Positions 30,410 to 41,894 are shown, counted from the stretch's first letter. The stretch is DNA of 64,000 bases from Symsagittifera roscoffensis (GCF_963678635.1 NC_087066.1:11578517-11642516); one strand, 5' to 3'. The notes: generated from the letters alone by a model not told the origin. Numbers and translations are program-made.

Positions 30410-31811
30410 CCTTGTCTCCGGATAGCATCTGCCTCCGGGGGGACCGGATTCGTCCAGCCAGGCCTCGACGGAGCTGCTCTTGGCCGCTCCCTATTCCTAG
30501 GTTCGTAGTTCGTTCTCGAACTTTGCTGGGCCCTGGCATAGCTGCCCGTACCAACTCCATCATTCGCGTGGCGTGAGCGCTCCCTTGGGCTGGAACGCTC
30601 CTCCCAATTGCTCCCATTCAAGATCGCGTCAAGCTTCCGCATCATTAAGTCACATTTGGCATCTAACCTTTTTTCCAGGCTAGTCATCGTGTGGGCGTAG
30701 GTATTATCATGATCGTTCAACAATCGCTCGATCTCTCTTGTCATCCTAGCCTCTATTTCCTCTGACTCCTTGTTTGCCTGTGCCAGGCTCTCCGCCAGGC
30801 ATTGATCGGTGTTGCGAATCAATTGAGCCTGATCAACCCTCGCCTGCGAACTCACTTCCGTTAGTTCATCTCTCAAATTCTCTCGAGCCTGGTGAGCTCT
30901 CTCGTCAACTTGATGTATTCTCTTAGTCATGTCCCGGCTCAGTTGATCCAGACCATTCATCACGCCAGCGAACATGTCACTTATATCGCCAGTTACCCCC
31001 AATGGCGGGGTTAGCCCCAGAGAAGATGAGGTCAACTGGGGCTGCAGCCTGGTACTTGATGACGCACCGCCTTTTTCCTTGCTCATCGATGTCGTCAATC
31101 TTTCGAACGTTGATGACGCTCCCATTGTTATCCCATCTGACATGGGCCTGGTCGGCGAGGCGGACGACGCCTTCCTGCTCATGTCGTTCCTTGGGCACGG
31201 TGTGAAGTTCACATCCGGATGGGTTACCTTCGGGTGATCATAGCTGGAAGACAAACCTTCAGTTCGTAGTGACGCCATGCGCTCATCGTACAAAGACTTC
31301 CAGCTTTTCTTGGCCTTCGAACCCGGTTGTTCTTTACTCGGGCTTATACTCGACATCATCGCGTTATTGCTCTGCTTGGCCAGAGATGAGTGGGTATTAG
31401 CTGGATGTGAGAATTCTCTTCTCCACCTATGACTCTTGGTCTCCGATTTGGACATTCCCCTGAATAACACTTCCTCTCGCGGCTTGACCTCGGAACGCTC
31501 CGAGGTCTCCTCCGTCCTCTCGACTTCCTCCCGCTCGAGGTCCTCGCTCGGCTCAAAGTCGGGTCGAATAAGCGTCCGTTCCCCTTCGTCAAAGGGGTCC
31601 ACAAGCGTTTCGCTCGCGGGTCCGGCCTCGGCGCTCCGCCTTGATCGCCATCGAGGTTTTTCTCGCTCCTTAGTTTCATTTCGCTCACTGAAAGATCAGC
31701 TTGACCTTTAGTCGATTCGTTTTCAGCAAACACGTCGGAAGCGCTGCTAAACGAAGATTGGCTACGCCTAGTTTTAAATTTTCGCTGCCTTTTCGATCTC
31801 GTAAGTATCAA
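30319..31811 (-). CDS. Element A gag N-terminus, coiled coil
   Basis: Two overlapping frames (31356-31811 and 30319-31602). Residues are charged and Ser-rich at first. A long heptad-like coiled coil follows (LDQLSRDMTKRIHQVDERAH onward to MTSLEKRLDAKCDLMMRKLDAILN). The last segment, DAILN, is also in element B (LDAILRN). It is probably the matrix-like or assembly part of gag. The start is unclear because a frameshift near 31500-31600 separates the frames. Confidence 0.65.
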
Positions 31812-32179
31812 AAATATCTCTTAGATTTCTCAATGACAAAATTAGTGACTCAGCTAAAGTTACACACAGGGCCTACTCAGTATTGCTATAGTGCTAACTC
31901 AACCCCGTTGTATAGTATAACAGTATCACAAAACTTTCACAAGATGTAATCAATACACAAAACACAATTGATAATCAGATAAGAATATCCTACAGGTGAC
32001 ATCGACCTTTCGTCAATATCAGTTTACTGCCACACTCTTATCAAGTCACTGCTCTGTTAAAATTAAACAATCTTTATTAAAAAGCAGTGATGATTCAGAA
32101 ACAGATCAATAAAACTTAGTCTTAAAGAAAAAGACTTCCCTCAATCGGAACGATCCGAAAGAACGAAGCCCAGGGCACA

Positions 32180-32475
32180 GTCTTCTCAAGTTAGTGTGTA
32201 TTTGCTTAATACACCCACCGAGGTCTTTTTTTAGGTGTCCTGCGATTGCCCGAGCCGTCCTACTAAGTAGCTCAAGGCAACCTCTGATTGAAAAATTTGT
32301 AAAGTCTATGAAAAAGCTCCCCCACACCCGGTCCAAGTGCACGCTCCAAGTGCACGAGAGCAGGGAACAACTTTTCTTCTCAGGTGAGTGTGTATTCGCC
32401 TAATACACTCACCGATGTCCTCTTTTAATTAATCCCGGATTGCCCGAACTTTCCTATTAAGTAGCTCAAGGCAAC
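32180..32475. repeat. Two ~100-bp direct repeats with a stem-loop
   Basis: Sequences at about 32180-32282 and 32375-32475 both read TTCTCA, GTGTGTATT, a 5-nt loop, AATACAC, then a block ending TAGCTCAAGGCAACC. The second copy forms a longer stem (GGTGAGTG..TATT with AATACACTCACC, bulging two bases). Repeat plus structure suggests a functional leader element or a relict duplication. Confidence 0.6.
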
Positions 32476-32685
32476 CACAAAACCAAAATCACAAAAAAAA
32501 AAAATTTGGTTCGGGTACTTCTGATACACCCGATCTAGAATCCAAAGTTGATCACGAATTTCCGGGTCGAAATGGGCTCCTATGATCCTAATAAGCACGC
32601 CTAATATCCTAATATGATCCTAATTAAATGGATGTTTTCCGTTGCCCAAATTGCCACAGAAGGTTTCCTCAAGTTTCTAACAAGG

Positions 32686-33060
32686 AGGGTTGTTAAGAGG
32701 TTTAAGTCACTCCGGAGAGTTACTTCGGAGGGTTGTTAAGACACCTAGCCTAGTTCGGAGGGCTGCCTCGGAGGGTACTTCAGCCACCCAAGTGACTTCG
32801 GAGGGTCTCTCTTCACTCACTAAGGAGGGTCAATTAGAGGCTTAATATGCTCCGGAGGGTTACCTCGGAGGGTTCTTCCAAAATTTTTTAACCTCACTTA
32901 GAAGGGTCTTCCACTAGCTTCAAAAAGCGTCAAAACAAGCTAAAAGTCCTATGGGGATTGTTTTAACTTCTTCGGAGGGTCCCGTGGAAAATCTCTACTA
33001 AGTAGGGTTGCTAAAGGGCTTAAGTCACTCCGGAGGGCTACTCCGGAGGGTCCCGCAAAA
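32686..33060. repeat. GGAGGGT motif field
   Basis: About a dozen copies of GGAGGGT, mostly preceded by TTC or CTCC, at irregular spacing of roughly 15-50 nt. More occur near 33615, 34090, 34318, 34693 and 34764, and the inverse ACCCTCC near 33211, 33555, 34254 and 34634. Spacing is not periodic, so it is not a simple tandem repeat. Confidence 0.65.
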
Positions 33061-34817
33061 ATCAGAAAAAAGGGTTAATTTACCGCAATAGAGCCTCCGG
33101 ATGCGGTGTAACTTACTTAGAACCAGGTTGGTTGACATGGTCAACCTTCCCAGCAGGATAAAAGGTGTTTTGATAAAATTTTCTGCCGCTCGTAGGGTTA
33201 CCTATAATTTGGACCCTCCGAACCAACAAATTCTAAAAAAAATTTTCTTTTCCGAGATTATCAACCCAAGAACGGTTAAGGTCCGAAAAAATGGTCCAAA
33301 ACGTCGACTTATGGTACCAAAATTATCCGAATCGGTTGGCTAGTCTTTGAGAAATCGCCAAAAACATGTTTGTCCAAATGGCCTTTTTTCACCACCTATA
33401 TAGGTTCTGAGAAACTTTTTCCGCAATTCCTATTGAAAGTGCCTAAAAATAATTGAAACGAGCGTAGTAGCCCTGTACGGCACTGGAATAATGCAAAAAA
33501 CCGGACCAAAAATGGTTTGGAGACAAAAATTTGGCCAATAACTATCAAATTTGGACCCTCCGATTCCTTCCTTTTCCAATCCTTAAGTCGTTAGCTCTAT
33601 CCACGGAGCTAATCGGAGGGTTACTCAAGAATTTTTCTGGCAGCCGGGCACGTTATGCTAGCACGCTCCTAACACAAAAAATTTTATTGCTCTAACTCTA
33701 AAAACTCAAAAACTCGATCCCCAAAACAGATTGACAAAATTCAGAAAATTATCGAAAATTTGATCGAAAAATTTTCGTTTTTTCCAACTTCTACTGAGTC
33801 TTTTCTCACGCAGTTTCTTTAGTCAGGGGGATCCAAATACGTAGCTACTCCCTATATAAAAGCTTTTTGCTGTTCGGAAAGGCTCAGATATCCTTAAATT
33901 TGGGGGTCTATAGTTTGTCGAAATCAGTAATTTTCGTCAAGATTTGGGTGTTTCTTGGGTCTAATTAGGAGATAAGTAATATATAATAAGGATAATAACC
34001 TATTAGTAGTCGTTAATGAATAGTACTATACCCTTCTTTGCACCAAAATACCCGAATTAAGACCTTTAACTCGGAAATTTGTAATCGATGGAGGGTACAA
34101 TCGGACCACGCCAATCTTGCCCCCCACCACTTAAGTTTTGATGAAATAGTACCCGAACGATACTAAAATTGTTTCAACGATACCCAATAGTCGTTGTGGA
34201 TGTTTTCCGTGATGTCCTTATTGAGTGTGGAACACGTCGGTCAGCTTGCCACTCTACCCTCCGGCCACCGGCAAAATCACCATTAACGTGCATAAATACT
34301 CAAATTACACTCAAGGGAGGGTATCCAACCCTTCACCAAAATACACAATCTCTCTATCAGAAATGATATAAATCACAATCTGAAAACACAACAAACAGGA
34401 AGGTCAGATCACATTTCGTCCGGAAATAACATATAAGTTGTCACCTTATGTTTTTTACTGTTTTTGGTCTTTTTTGGATTTTTTACTGTTTTTTGTACTT
34501 TTTTGTTTTCAAATAAATTTATTTTTGGCTTTTTCTTGGTTATACACTATTTTTGTTTAGTTTTACGCTTTCTCTTTAATTGTTTTTGGTCCCGGAACCT
34601 TGGGACAAGAGGGCTCATGACTTCCCACCTGACCCTCCGGCCCCCGGAATTTTCGGTGTTAACTAAGTTAAAAAGCTAAATAGTACTAGGCGGAGGGTAC
34701 GCACCTTCCCCCTAGTACAAAAACGGTCATTAAGGCCTCTAACTCGGGCATACGCCCGGAGCGGAGGGTTCGTCGCTGAAACGTTTGCTGATCATGATGG
34801 TCTCATGCCTTTAACAG

Positions 34818-34835
34818 GCCCACCCAGGAGCGCCA
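34818..34835 (-). promoter_or_regulatory. Candidate primer binding site, element A
   Basis: On the minus strand TGGCGCTCCTGGGTGGGC begins 12 nt after the LTR end. It starts with TGG, complementary to a tRNA CCA end. Element B has TGGCGCTACTGGGTG at the same 12-nt distance from its LTR. The tRNA is not identified. Confidence 0.5.
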
Positions 34836-34847
34836 TAAAAACGTCTA

Positions 34848-35037
34848 TGTAACATTCGCCCAAATACTACACAGCGACGGAGAGTAGAAAAAGTACCTAT
34901 TAACGACTGGCAGGCGTCAGTTACTTTAATTCTACTCGTTTTTCACCGTCTCGACCTTGCCAGTTGATTATCTGGTCTGTTTAGGGCTAAGTAAAAAGTT
35001 ACTATTTTTAGGCCATCAGTCAAACGACTTTTGATCA
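34848..35037 (-). repeat. 5' LTR of element A
   Basis: 190 bp, plus-strand ends TGTAAC and GATCA. About 4 percent different from the 3' LTR at 18563-18752. The right flank (GCTTTCGCTTACATG) does not match the left flank, so no target site duplication is seen. Confidence 0.82.
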
Positions 35038-35690
35038 GCTTTCGCTTACATGCGAACACAACCACATAGCTGAGTCTCGGATCCTCAGACTACATCATTG
35101 CTATTAAAAACACTGCTCGAATACCTTATTTTATTATGTTTTTGTGTGACAATTCTATATTAAATCCATTGGAGATGGATTGACCCTTTCCTCTTTCTAG
35201 CTACTCATATTCTTCATATCAAATAATAACGGTGTTAATTCAAAGTTCTATGGCATCAGAGTAGCTAAAAAGTTAGTTTACTGCAGTCCTTCATCATATG
35301 ACAGTCTCTGGGGGGCCAAGCCTCCGCTCCCGTGTTCTTCTCGAGATAACGTTGTTATCTCTCCCAATTTGTGGCACGGGAGGGTTCCGCGGAATATTCC
35401 TTCCCCACTGAAGCTTCCTTTTCCATTAATTTCCACTGCTAAGAATCTTATCGTGTGTTATTGCCACGATAAGAAACTTTGTTTTTCTCGTTTTCTCGTG
35501 CGACTGTTTTTCACTATATTTGTCGTTGTTCTGTTTTTTCGTTCTTTTTTGTCAAAATGGCCGTCTTTTTGTATTTCTGAGAAATACTTGCCCGTCAATC
35601 AAAATTTTAAAAACTTAAACGTCGGGAGTATTTCGACCCTCCATCGCAGCACTTTTTTGTTACTAAGGCCTTTAGTCGTCTTTTTCTGTC
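35038..35690. other. Unidentified insertion with two hairpins
   Basis: This segment separates element A from the RT remnant and does not continue the RT. It contains perfect hairpins GAGATAAC-GTT-GTTATCTC (near 35342-35360) and CTTATCGTG-N9-CACGATAAG (near 35450-35476). I see no transposase. It may be a solo LTR or a small element inserted at or near the same site. The short plus frame over it is not convincing. Confidence 0.45.
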
Positions 35691-37954
35691 CCGCCGGAAG
35701 GTTGCGCTGTGCCAATCTGGCAGAATGGCACAAAAATGTTATAAATTCCGATTTAGATGCATTCAGATTCAATTGGTTCTCTGCAAAAAATTCCGTTAGA
35801 TTATTGAGTGATTTTTGCAATCAATTCAAAGCATCCTCAGAAATTATAGAAGAGGAAAAAGCCATACGGTCGTCAGCATATTGAACTAAAGTACAACCTT
35901 CACATAATCGCTCTTGTATGTCATTAACATATAAATTGAACAACAACGGACCAAGTACCGTATCTTGTGGGACACCTCATTTGATTTCAATCCAGTCTGA
36001 AAAGATTCCATTGACGTTTACTCTTTGAATGCGTTTGTTCAGGAAGCTAGCAATTAAAGCATTTGCTCCATTTTAAAAACCGAGAGAAAGCATTTTTTCA
36101 ATTAAAACTTCATGCGCAATAGAATCAAAAGCCTTGGACAGATCTAATAAAGCTGCATGTACGATTTTTTTTGAATCTATTTGATTTCAAATACTTTCTG
36201 TCACATAAACAAGAGCATCTTGTGTTGAAATGTTTTTGCGAAATCCGAATTGAAATGGTGTCATTATTTGAAATTTGTCAAGTTGTTCTGTTATTTGGGC
36301 ATGCAAAACTTTTTCAAAAATTTTAGAAAAAGCACAAGTTATTGATATTGGTCGATAATTTTTTGCATCCATTGGGTCATCTTTTTAAAACAAAGGGATT
36401 ACGTGTGCTTTTTTCAGTTCGATCGGGAAAATGTTCTCATCTAAGCAAGTATTTATGACAAAAGTTAAATGTGGAACTATAACTGATTGACCGTCAATGA
36501 TTGCCCAAGCAGGTACGGTACAAGGTCCGAGTGGTTTTCTGACATTGATTTTTCGAACTATATCAAAGCATTGCTTCACTGTAATGTGTTGAAAATGGAA
36601 AGGCCCAGATTCAGAGGCAGATTTGTTGTAATTCGGAGGCTTTTTAAGGCCGAAAATTTCGCATAAGTTTGAAAAAATATAATTTTAATGATTGGCAATT
36701 TTTGTCTTGGGTTATCATTTCACTGAAGGAATTTCGTAGAACTGTAATTTGATTGTTGCCAGAACATTTACCTCTTACTTGGTTAAAATATTTCCATTTT
36801 TGTTGGATAGTGCTGAGAAAAGAAAAACAATTTTTTGAATGATCGAGTTGTTTACTTCTAATCAATTGGCTCATTTGATTACGTAAAAACTGGTACTTTG
36901 ACCAATTATCGCTTGTGTTTTGACTGCAATATGATCTGAGTGAATTCTGTTTCTTAATCAATAATTGCTGACATTCTGAATCGAACCATTCCGTTTTCAA
37001 CACATTTTTTGGTTTAAAATTACGAACAAATTTTTTTTCGATAGGAGCATGTTGCTGAAGAGCACTAGAAATTAAATAAATCATTGTCGAGAACATGTTT
37101 TGTGCGTCTGTACATTGATATAAGAGATACCAAGGAAGAGCGGAGAGTGTATTGCAAAATTCATTTTTCTGATAATTTTTCTTATTGAAAGTCGAAATTA
37201 TCCTCGGTAAACTTTTGCCGCGTTTTATATCCGTCAAAATAAATGAAGCAAAATGGTCGGTTTGATAAGGTGTATCAAAACAAAATTCAATGCCGTTTGT
37301 TTCATAGTCACTGATAATGTAGTCGATACGAGTTTTAGTTGAGGAACTAATTCTAGTCTCACCGTTTGGACAAAAAACCTTCAATCCATATGGAATAATT
37401 ATAGAATCTAAATTTTCTTTTTCTTTGCTATCCAGGTAATTTATGTTATAATCACCCAGAAGCGTAATTTTGTTAGAAACTGAAAATGAATTATCTATGT
37501 TAAGCGTTAATTGTTCCAAAAAATCAATAAAGTTTGATCTGCTTGGATTATAACACAAATTAACTAACATTTTTTCTTTACTGGAAATGTTAAATGTAGA
37601 TTTGCACTCAACCCACACTGACTTTTTATCAAATAAATTTAAATCAGGCCTCAATTTTGGAGCCAATTTGACTGGTATATATAACAAAACGCCACCGCCT
37701 TTCTTTTTTACCGCTGATTGCCTATCATATCTGAACATCGCATGCGTTCTAGGGCGGAGATTCCATAAATTGTCACTATCTTCTTTTTTAAGCCACGTTT
37801 CGGAAATTCCTATAATTGTATTTTTGCCCATATCATCAAGAAATTTTTTCAATTGCATCCGTTTTCTAATAATACTTTGAAAATTCAAATGAATAAATTT
37901 AAGATTTGCACAATTTTTTGAGCAGATGCAGTAGACTGTTTCAATGGTTTCAAT
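35691..37954 (-). pseudogene. Non-LTR element ORF2: AP-endonuclease and RT, broken
   Basis: The endonuclease half is open (36644-37954): HLNFQSI, GISETWL, GGGVLLYI, LLGDYNIN, RIDYIISD and DHFASFI are AP-endonuclease landmarks. The RT half is in pieces: NYRPISITCAFSKIFEK and FGFRKN (36187-36372), DLSKAFDS motif A near 36125, [20 protein letters not shown] near 35930-35985 after an in-frame TGA, and QYADDRMAF (motif C) near 35876. It then reads NLNASKSEFITF and stops near 35690. The next part of the protein is the RT C-terminus at 17776-18562, so element A and the 35038-35690 piece interrupt it. The pattern is CR1/Jockey-like. Confidence 0.82.
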
Positions 37955-38183
37955 AGGACCAGGGTTTTTTTTCAACATCCCCACTTTGGGTTAGTAACAA
38001 CGCACAAAGGAAAAGATGAGTCAGTGTGGTAGCTCTCCGCTCATTTATCCCACATTTCGATGTTAATATCTTTTGATGGCAGCTTAGATAGCCCCAGTAA
38101 ACAATGATTTTTTCTATATTTTCCATCTGAACCTTGGAAATTAGAAAAATTGCACAAAACAACCAGAATTTAATATTCAGCAT
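37955..38183 (-). CDS. ORF2 leader with 2A-like ribosome-skipping motif
   Basis: This frame begins with a hydrophobic signal-like start (MLNIKFWLFCAIFLI) and ends LLLTQSGDVEK at an A8 run (37965-37972). The neighbouring frame then reads KNPGP and continues into the endonuclease. SGDVExNPGP is the 2A consensus, known from other invertebrate and trypanosomal non-LTR elements, where ribosomes skip the Gly-Pro bond. Here the two halves are in different frames because of the length of the A run. Motif span 37955-37982. Confidence 0.7.
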
Positions 38184-38230
38184 AAAAAATTAAATAATCG
38201 CCAAAGTTTGCACCAAGAAAAAATGCGAAA

Positions 38231-39251
38231 CTAATATTTCCTAAAGAATTTTGCACCGTTTTGGAAAAATTGTAACATTTCGGCCGTTTTTGGATCTAAA
38301 TTTGATGATTGTTGGGTTTGCTTCATTCTGGGGCGGGTTGTAATCTCACATGTGTTTGCATTAATATCAGAACATCTAAAAGAATCTCTAAAACTTTGCA
38401 CCAAAATTTCAACACTTCCATCAGAAGGATGCAAACCATCCGAGCTAAGTGCATCTGTTTTTTGACTAAAATTTTTGTTTGTGTCTAAAAGATCCATTTT
38501 TACTTCGCCCAAGTCCTTTACATTCCGTACTAAATTAAGAGTTTGCTTGCTTAGCTTCTGTACTTTTGGATTAAAATCTTTTCTAAAAGCGCCTAAGGGA
38601 GTTACAGTAGATAGTGAAATTGTTTCTGGGGAGAATTTATGATTTACGAGATAAATTAGTTTTTCTAAGCTACTCACGGCTTCCTTCGCGTCGAAATCAT
38701 TTGAGAGGCAGTCATGTTTTTCAATTAGCGTAGTTACATGTTTAAAATGTCGCGATTTACTATTTCTCACGCGTTCCAGCAATGCAGAAATTGTGTGCCC
38801 ACCAAATTCTCTCGCCAACACATTTTCCGATATTTGTTCCCCATTGATTCTGTTAACAATTGAGTCTCCCAGTAATAGTAAAGAATATTCTCCTTCTCGT
38901 GGTAAAACTAAATGTTTTCGTTGTTGGTCGAATTTTTCTTCTTGAATATTGGTTGCTTATATTTTGATTTCTTGGTTATTCTTGCTTTCTTGGTTATTTT
39001 CGCTTCGTTTGTTCTGATTTCTGCTCCGAGTTTCAATCTTGCTCCATTCATTTTCAAATTTGTTTTCTGCAATTTTCAAATTGCCCGTGTTTTTAAAATT
39101 TTCTAGATCAATAAAATTGTTTCCTTTTTCTTCATTGTTGATACAGTCTTTGGATAATTCGTTTAAAATAAGTAACATTTTCGATCAAGTCTTTATACAG
39201 CTCGTATTTCAATTCGTCGTTCAAATTTCGGAAAGTTTCGAGGTCAAACAT
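38231..39251 (-). pseudogene. Non-LTR element ORF1 with SGNH-type domain
   Basis: The C-terminal part (38231-38956) is continuous upstream of its apparent ATG. It contains YSLLLLGDSIVNRI (block I, catalytic Ser), a GGH segment and SSDGLHPSDGS (block V, Asp-x2-His). The block III position reads EKHDCLSND instead of the usual GTND, so activity is doubtful. A TAA at 38957-38959 interrupts the frame and a second break lies near 39180. The N-terminus is charged and Asn/Glu-rich. SGNH esterase domains are known in ORF1 of CR1-type elements. This agrees with ORF2 next to it. Confidence 0.68.
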
Positions 39252-40645
39252 GTTGGCGATTAAAAGCAAAATTAAAAATAAGACATTAAAATGAACCGAC
39301 TGATCGCTAGAAATTTAAATTGGTTGTTCCATTTAAATATGGAAAATATGACGGACTTTTTAGAAGCCTTTTCAACTTCCGAATTTCAACGAATTAAAAA
39401 AACAAACACAAAAAATTTATCATAACAAGCTTACGCAGTAGTAGTAGTAAAAATGATTTCAGGACAAAGTTCAAGGGTGTTATTGTTAAACCATCAGTTT
39501 TCAACTGGCGCAACTTTGCTAACTGGGTTAAAAAAACCACGTGAGCAAAAATCGCCGCGAGCATGATTCTGCATCGGAATATTTCTTCACAAAAGTCTTT
39601 GTGCAGCTTTGTTATAATGATTTCGAGAGTTCAGTTTCACTTGTGCTTCCTTAGATTGTTTATTAGTCAACTGTGCGTGACCAGAAACTTCCAACTGTCT
39701 TTTGCGACGATTCTCTGCAACTTCCAATTCGGTGTTTTGAACGCGAGTTTGTTTGAGTATAGTTTCAGCAACGAGGTTTCTAGATGTCGTATTTTTCGTT
39801 CCGTTTTGCGTTAAAAAAACAGATTATAACGCAGTTCTAAGTACAAGATTATCGGTAGCTTATCTAACTGTAAGCGCCGCTGTTTATAGCAATTGCTTTT
39901 CTGCAGATCTAGGAAACTGCTTTTCGCTTAATTTTTCCATTTGATTTTTGATCCAGTCTAATTGGGTCCTATACAGGTTCTACAAATATAAAATATGCAT
40001 TCAGGTTCGTGTGTGTATGTGTTGGCATTTTTTGAACAATTCATCATAAGAAATAAGGGACTTCCAAAAGTTGTCGATTCCTTGAGAAATAACGCCTAGG
40101 TTTTCTTTGTTGCTAATAGTTTTATAAGAGTGTTAATGTTGGTGGCTTCAGGATGAATTTTTTTTAGAAAAACTTTTTTTTCCACTATAACCATAATAAT
40201 AAATATAATAATAATAGCACAGTGATTTTTGATTAAAAAAAGTAAACTTCTAACGTTTTCGCAACTATAACATCATTTTACAAAACTTCTTTACATTAAT
40301 TCGCAAAAATTTTGTTTCTAAACCATGTTAGAAAATTAGCCAATCACAGTTGACCTCAAAAATTACTATTTGGACTAAAATACTTTTAACCTCTACAATT
40401 AATTGAAAGATTTTTAATTAATTTGCCTGGAAGTTTCAGAGTCATAATTTCGATTTGTACATGTCTTTTTAAATAAAAAACCGAAAATGTCTCGGGAGTA
40501 CATTTTGGGAAAACATCTAATAAGACAGAATTTAGGAATAAGAACTAAGGGCTATATCGAATTCCAAGTTTTAACATTTTTAGCTGATGCCAAATTTTTT
40601 CGAGTTTAAGCAGCAGTTGCACGCAAAGTTGATTCGCCAAGTATA
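39252..40645. other. AT-rich DNA between non-LTR element and element B
   Basis: Probably the 5' untranslated end of the non-LTR element plus flanking DNA. The short plus-strand frames lack any supported protein signature. The last bases before the LTR are GTATA, a possible half of a target site duplication that cannot be checked because the other end is beyond the window. Confidence 0.45.
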
Positions 40646-40951
40646 TGTAACAGTCGCCTACTTCGGTCACATATGAGGCTTAAGAAAAATAGGCCCTATA
40701 ACCAACAGCTCAGGAGTCAGGGACACATATCTCTTGTCTTTTTCTACCTCAAAAACGGTCGGAGCCAATTCGGTTCACTTGCGACATGAGACTAGAACCC
40801 GTTACAGCTTAAAAGCCACTACCAAAATACCCCCCCCCCCCACTGTAGAAAATAAGAACGTCCCCATACTTAGGTCTCAAAATACCCAAAATACACGAAC
40901 GCGTTTAAAAACAGGGTCGGAACAATCCGTTAAGTTACTTTTTATTGGACA
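40646..40951 (-). repeat. 3' LTR of element B
   Basis: 306 bp with plus-strand ends TGTAACAGTCG and TATTGGACA. It contains a C14 run. It matches 61901-62189 and 63587-63874, which are 288-289 bp, with several substitutions and a longer C run. It shares the opening TGTAACA with the element A LTR. Confidence 0.85.
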
Positions 40952-41894
40952 GTGGAACTTTGATCCATTTCAGATGGATCAACCTAAAACTCGCCTTACC
41001 TGAACATACTTATCATAAAATACACTCGAGAAAATTAAATTAGGTACTTACATAGCAGCACACTTGAGAATCAGAGTAATTAAGCTAATTAGTAGCTCTA
41101 GCATAAATATAATTGAATATAACTCGAGAAGTTTTGAGGAAATGAGTTTTAACTTGAGAATATAGTGTGGGTCTGAACCATTGGGAGACTTCAGTTGTCT
41201 GCCTTTCCACTGAAGGTTCACTCTGGTTCAGCTGAATTTCGATCTTCTTTCGTAATCACTCTGTCTCCTATATCAAGATAGGACAGCTCTACTCTCGTGT
41301 TTTTATTATAATCTCGGAAATTGCGAATAGCAATTTCCCGCTGTTTTTTCTGTCACTTTACCAATATTGCGACTCGGTCGTTCTGATTTTATTTTTTGAT
41401 GTTTTTAGTTGTCGCGAGAAAACTGAGCATGACAGGCTCAATTCGAATTTTTGAAAAATTAAACTTCATCCCAAAAACACGTATTTCGTATTCCTCAAGG
41501 TCAAACTTCCAGATATGACCGACTGGCACATACTCCCCGGACTCAAGATCGATGTCCTCATCGCGTGCTGTTGTCTGTCAGTGAATCCCCAGAAACCCGA
41601 TTGTTGCTCAAGGTACAGTTCCAGTGGTCATTTACAGAAGTTTGCAGCAGACTTAAGTTTATCTACACCCCAAAATTCACAACCATGTAAAATTTTCACA
41701 CTATCGCTAAACAGCAATCAAAATCTGCACACACCTGCACCATTGAATTTTCGCTTTTTAAGCTAGTAATTTAACATTTCTTTTGTCCTATTCAATCAGG
41801 AAATTGTCACGCAGCATTTTGATTTATATAATAGGTATAACATATTAATAACAAAATCTCATTTGTTAAAATTTCTTTTTCGTGAACCCAGGTT
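40952..41894. other. 3' untranslated region of element B
   Basis: No supported ORF between the LTR and the last post-pol frame. The polypurine tract next to the LTR is not obvious. Some ACTTGAGAA-type phrases recur here and in the leader. Confidence 0.5.

Larger units (their letters stand above)
31812..34817 (-). other. Long 5' leader of element A
   Basis: About 3 kb without a supported ORF between the primer-binding block and gag. It contains a direct repeat with a hairpin (32180-32475), a field of GGAGGGT motifs (32686-33060 and scattered further), and a hairpin CGGGC-AUAC-GCCCG equivalent at 34745-34758 that is conserved in element B. Unusually long leaders can hold packaging or translation signals. 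None is proven here. Confidence 0.6.
18563..35037 (-). mobile_element. Element A: Ty3/Gypsy-like LTR retrotransposon, 16.5 kb
   Basis: Order on the minus strand is: LTR (34848-35037), primer-binding-site-like block (34818-34835), long leader (31812-34817), gag (28690-31811), protease (27603-28586), RT, RNase H and integrase (23672-27437), an acidic pol tail, a macro-like segment (22386-22996), post-pol ORFs (18831-21920) and LTR (18563-18752). Integrase after RNase H is the Ty3/Gypsy order. Several frameshifts break it. No clear target site duplication was found, because the left flank was involved in the later tandem duplication and the right flank differs. It interrupts the RT of the non-LTR element at 35.7-39.3 kb. 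Confidence 0.85.
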
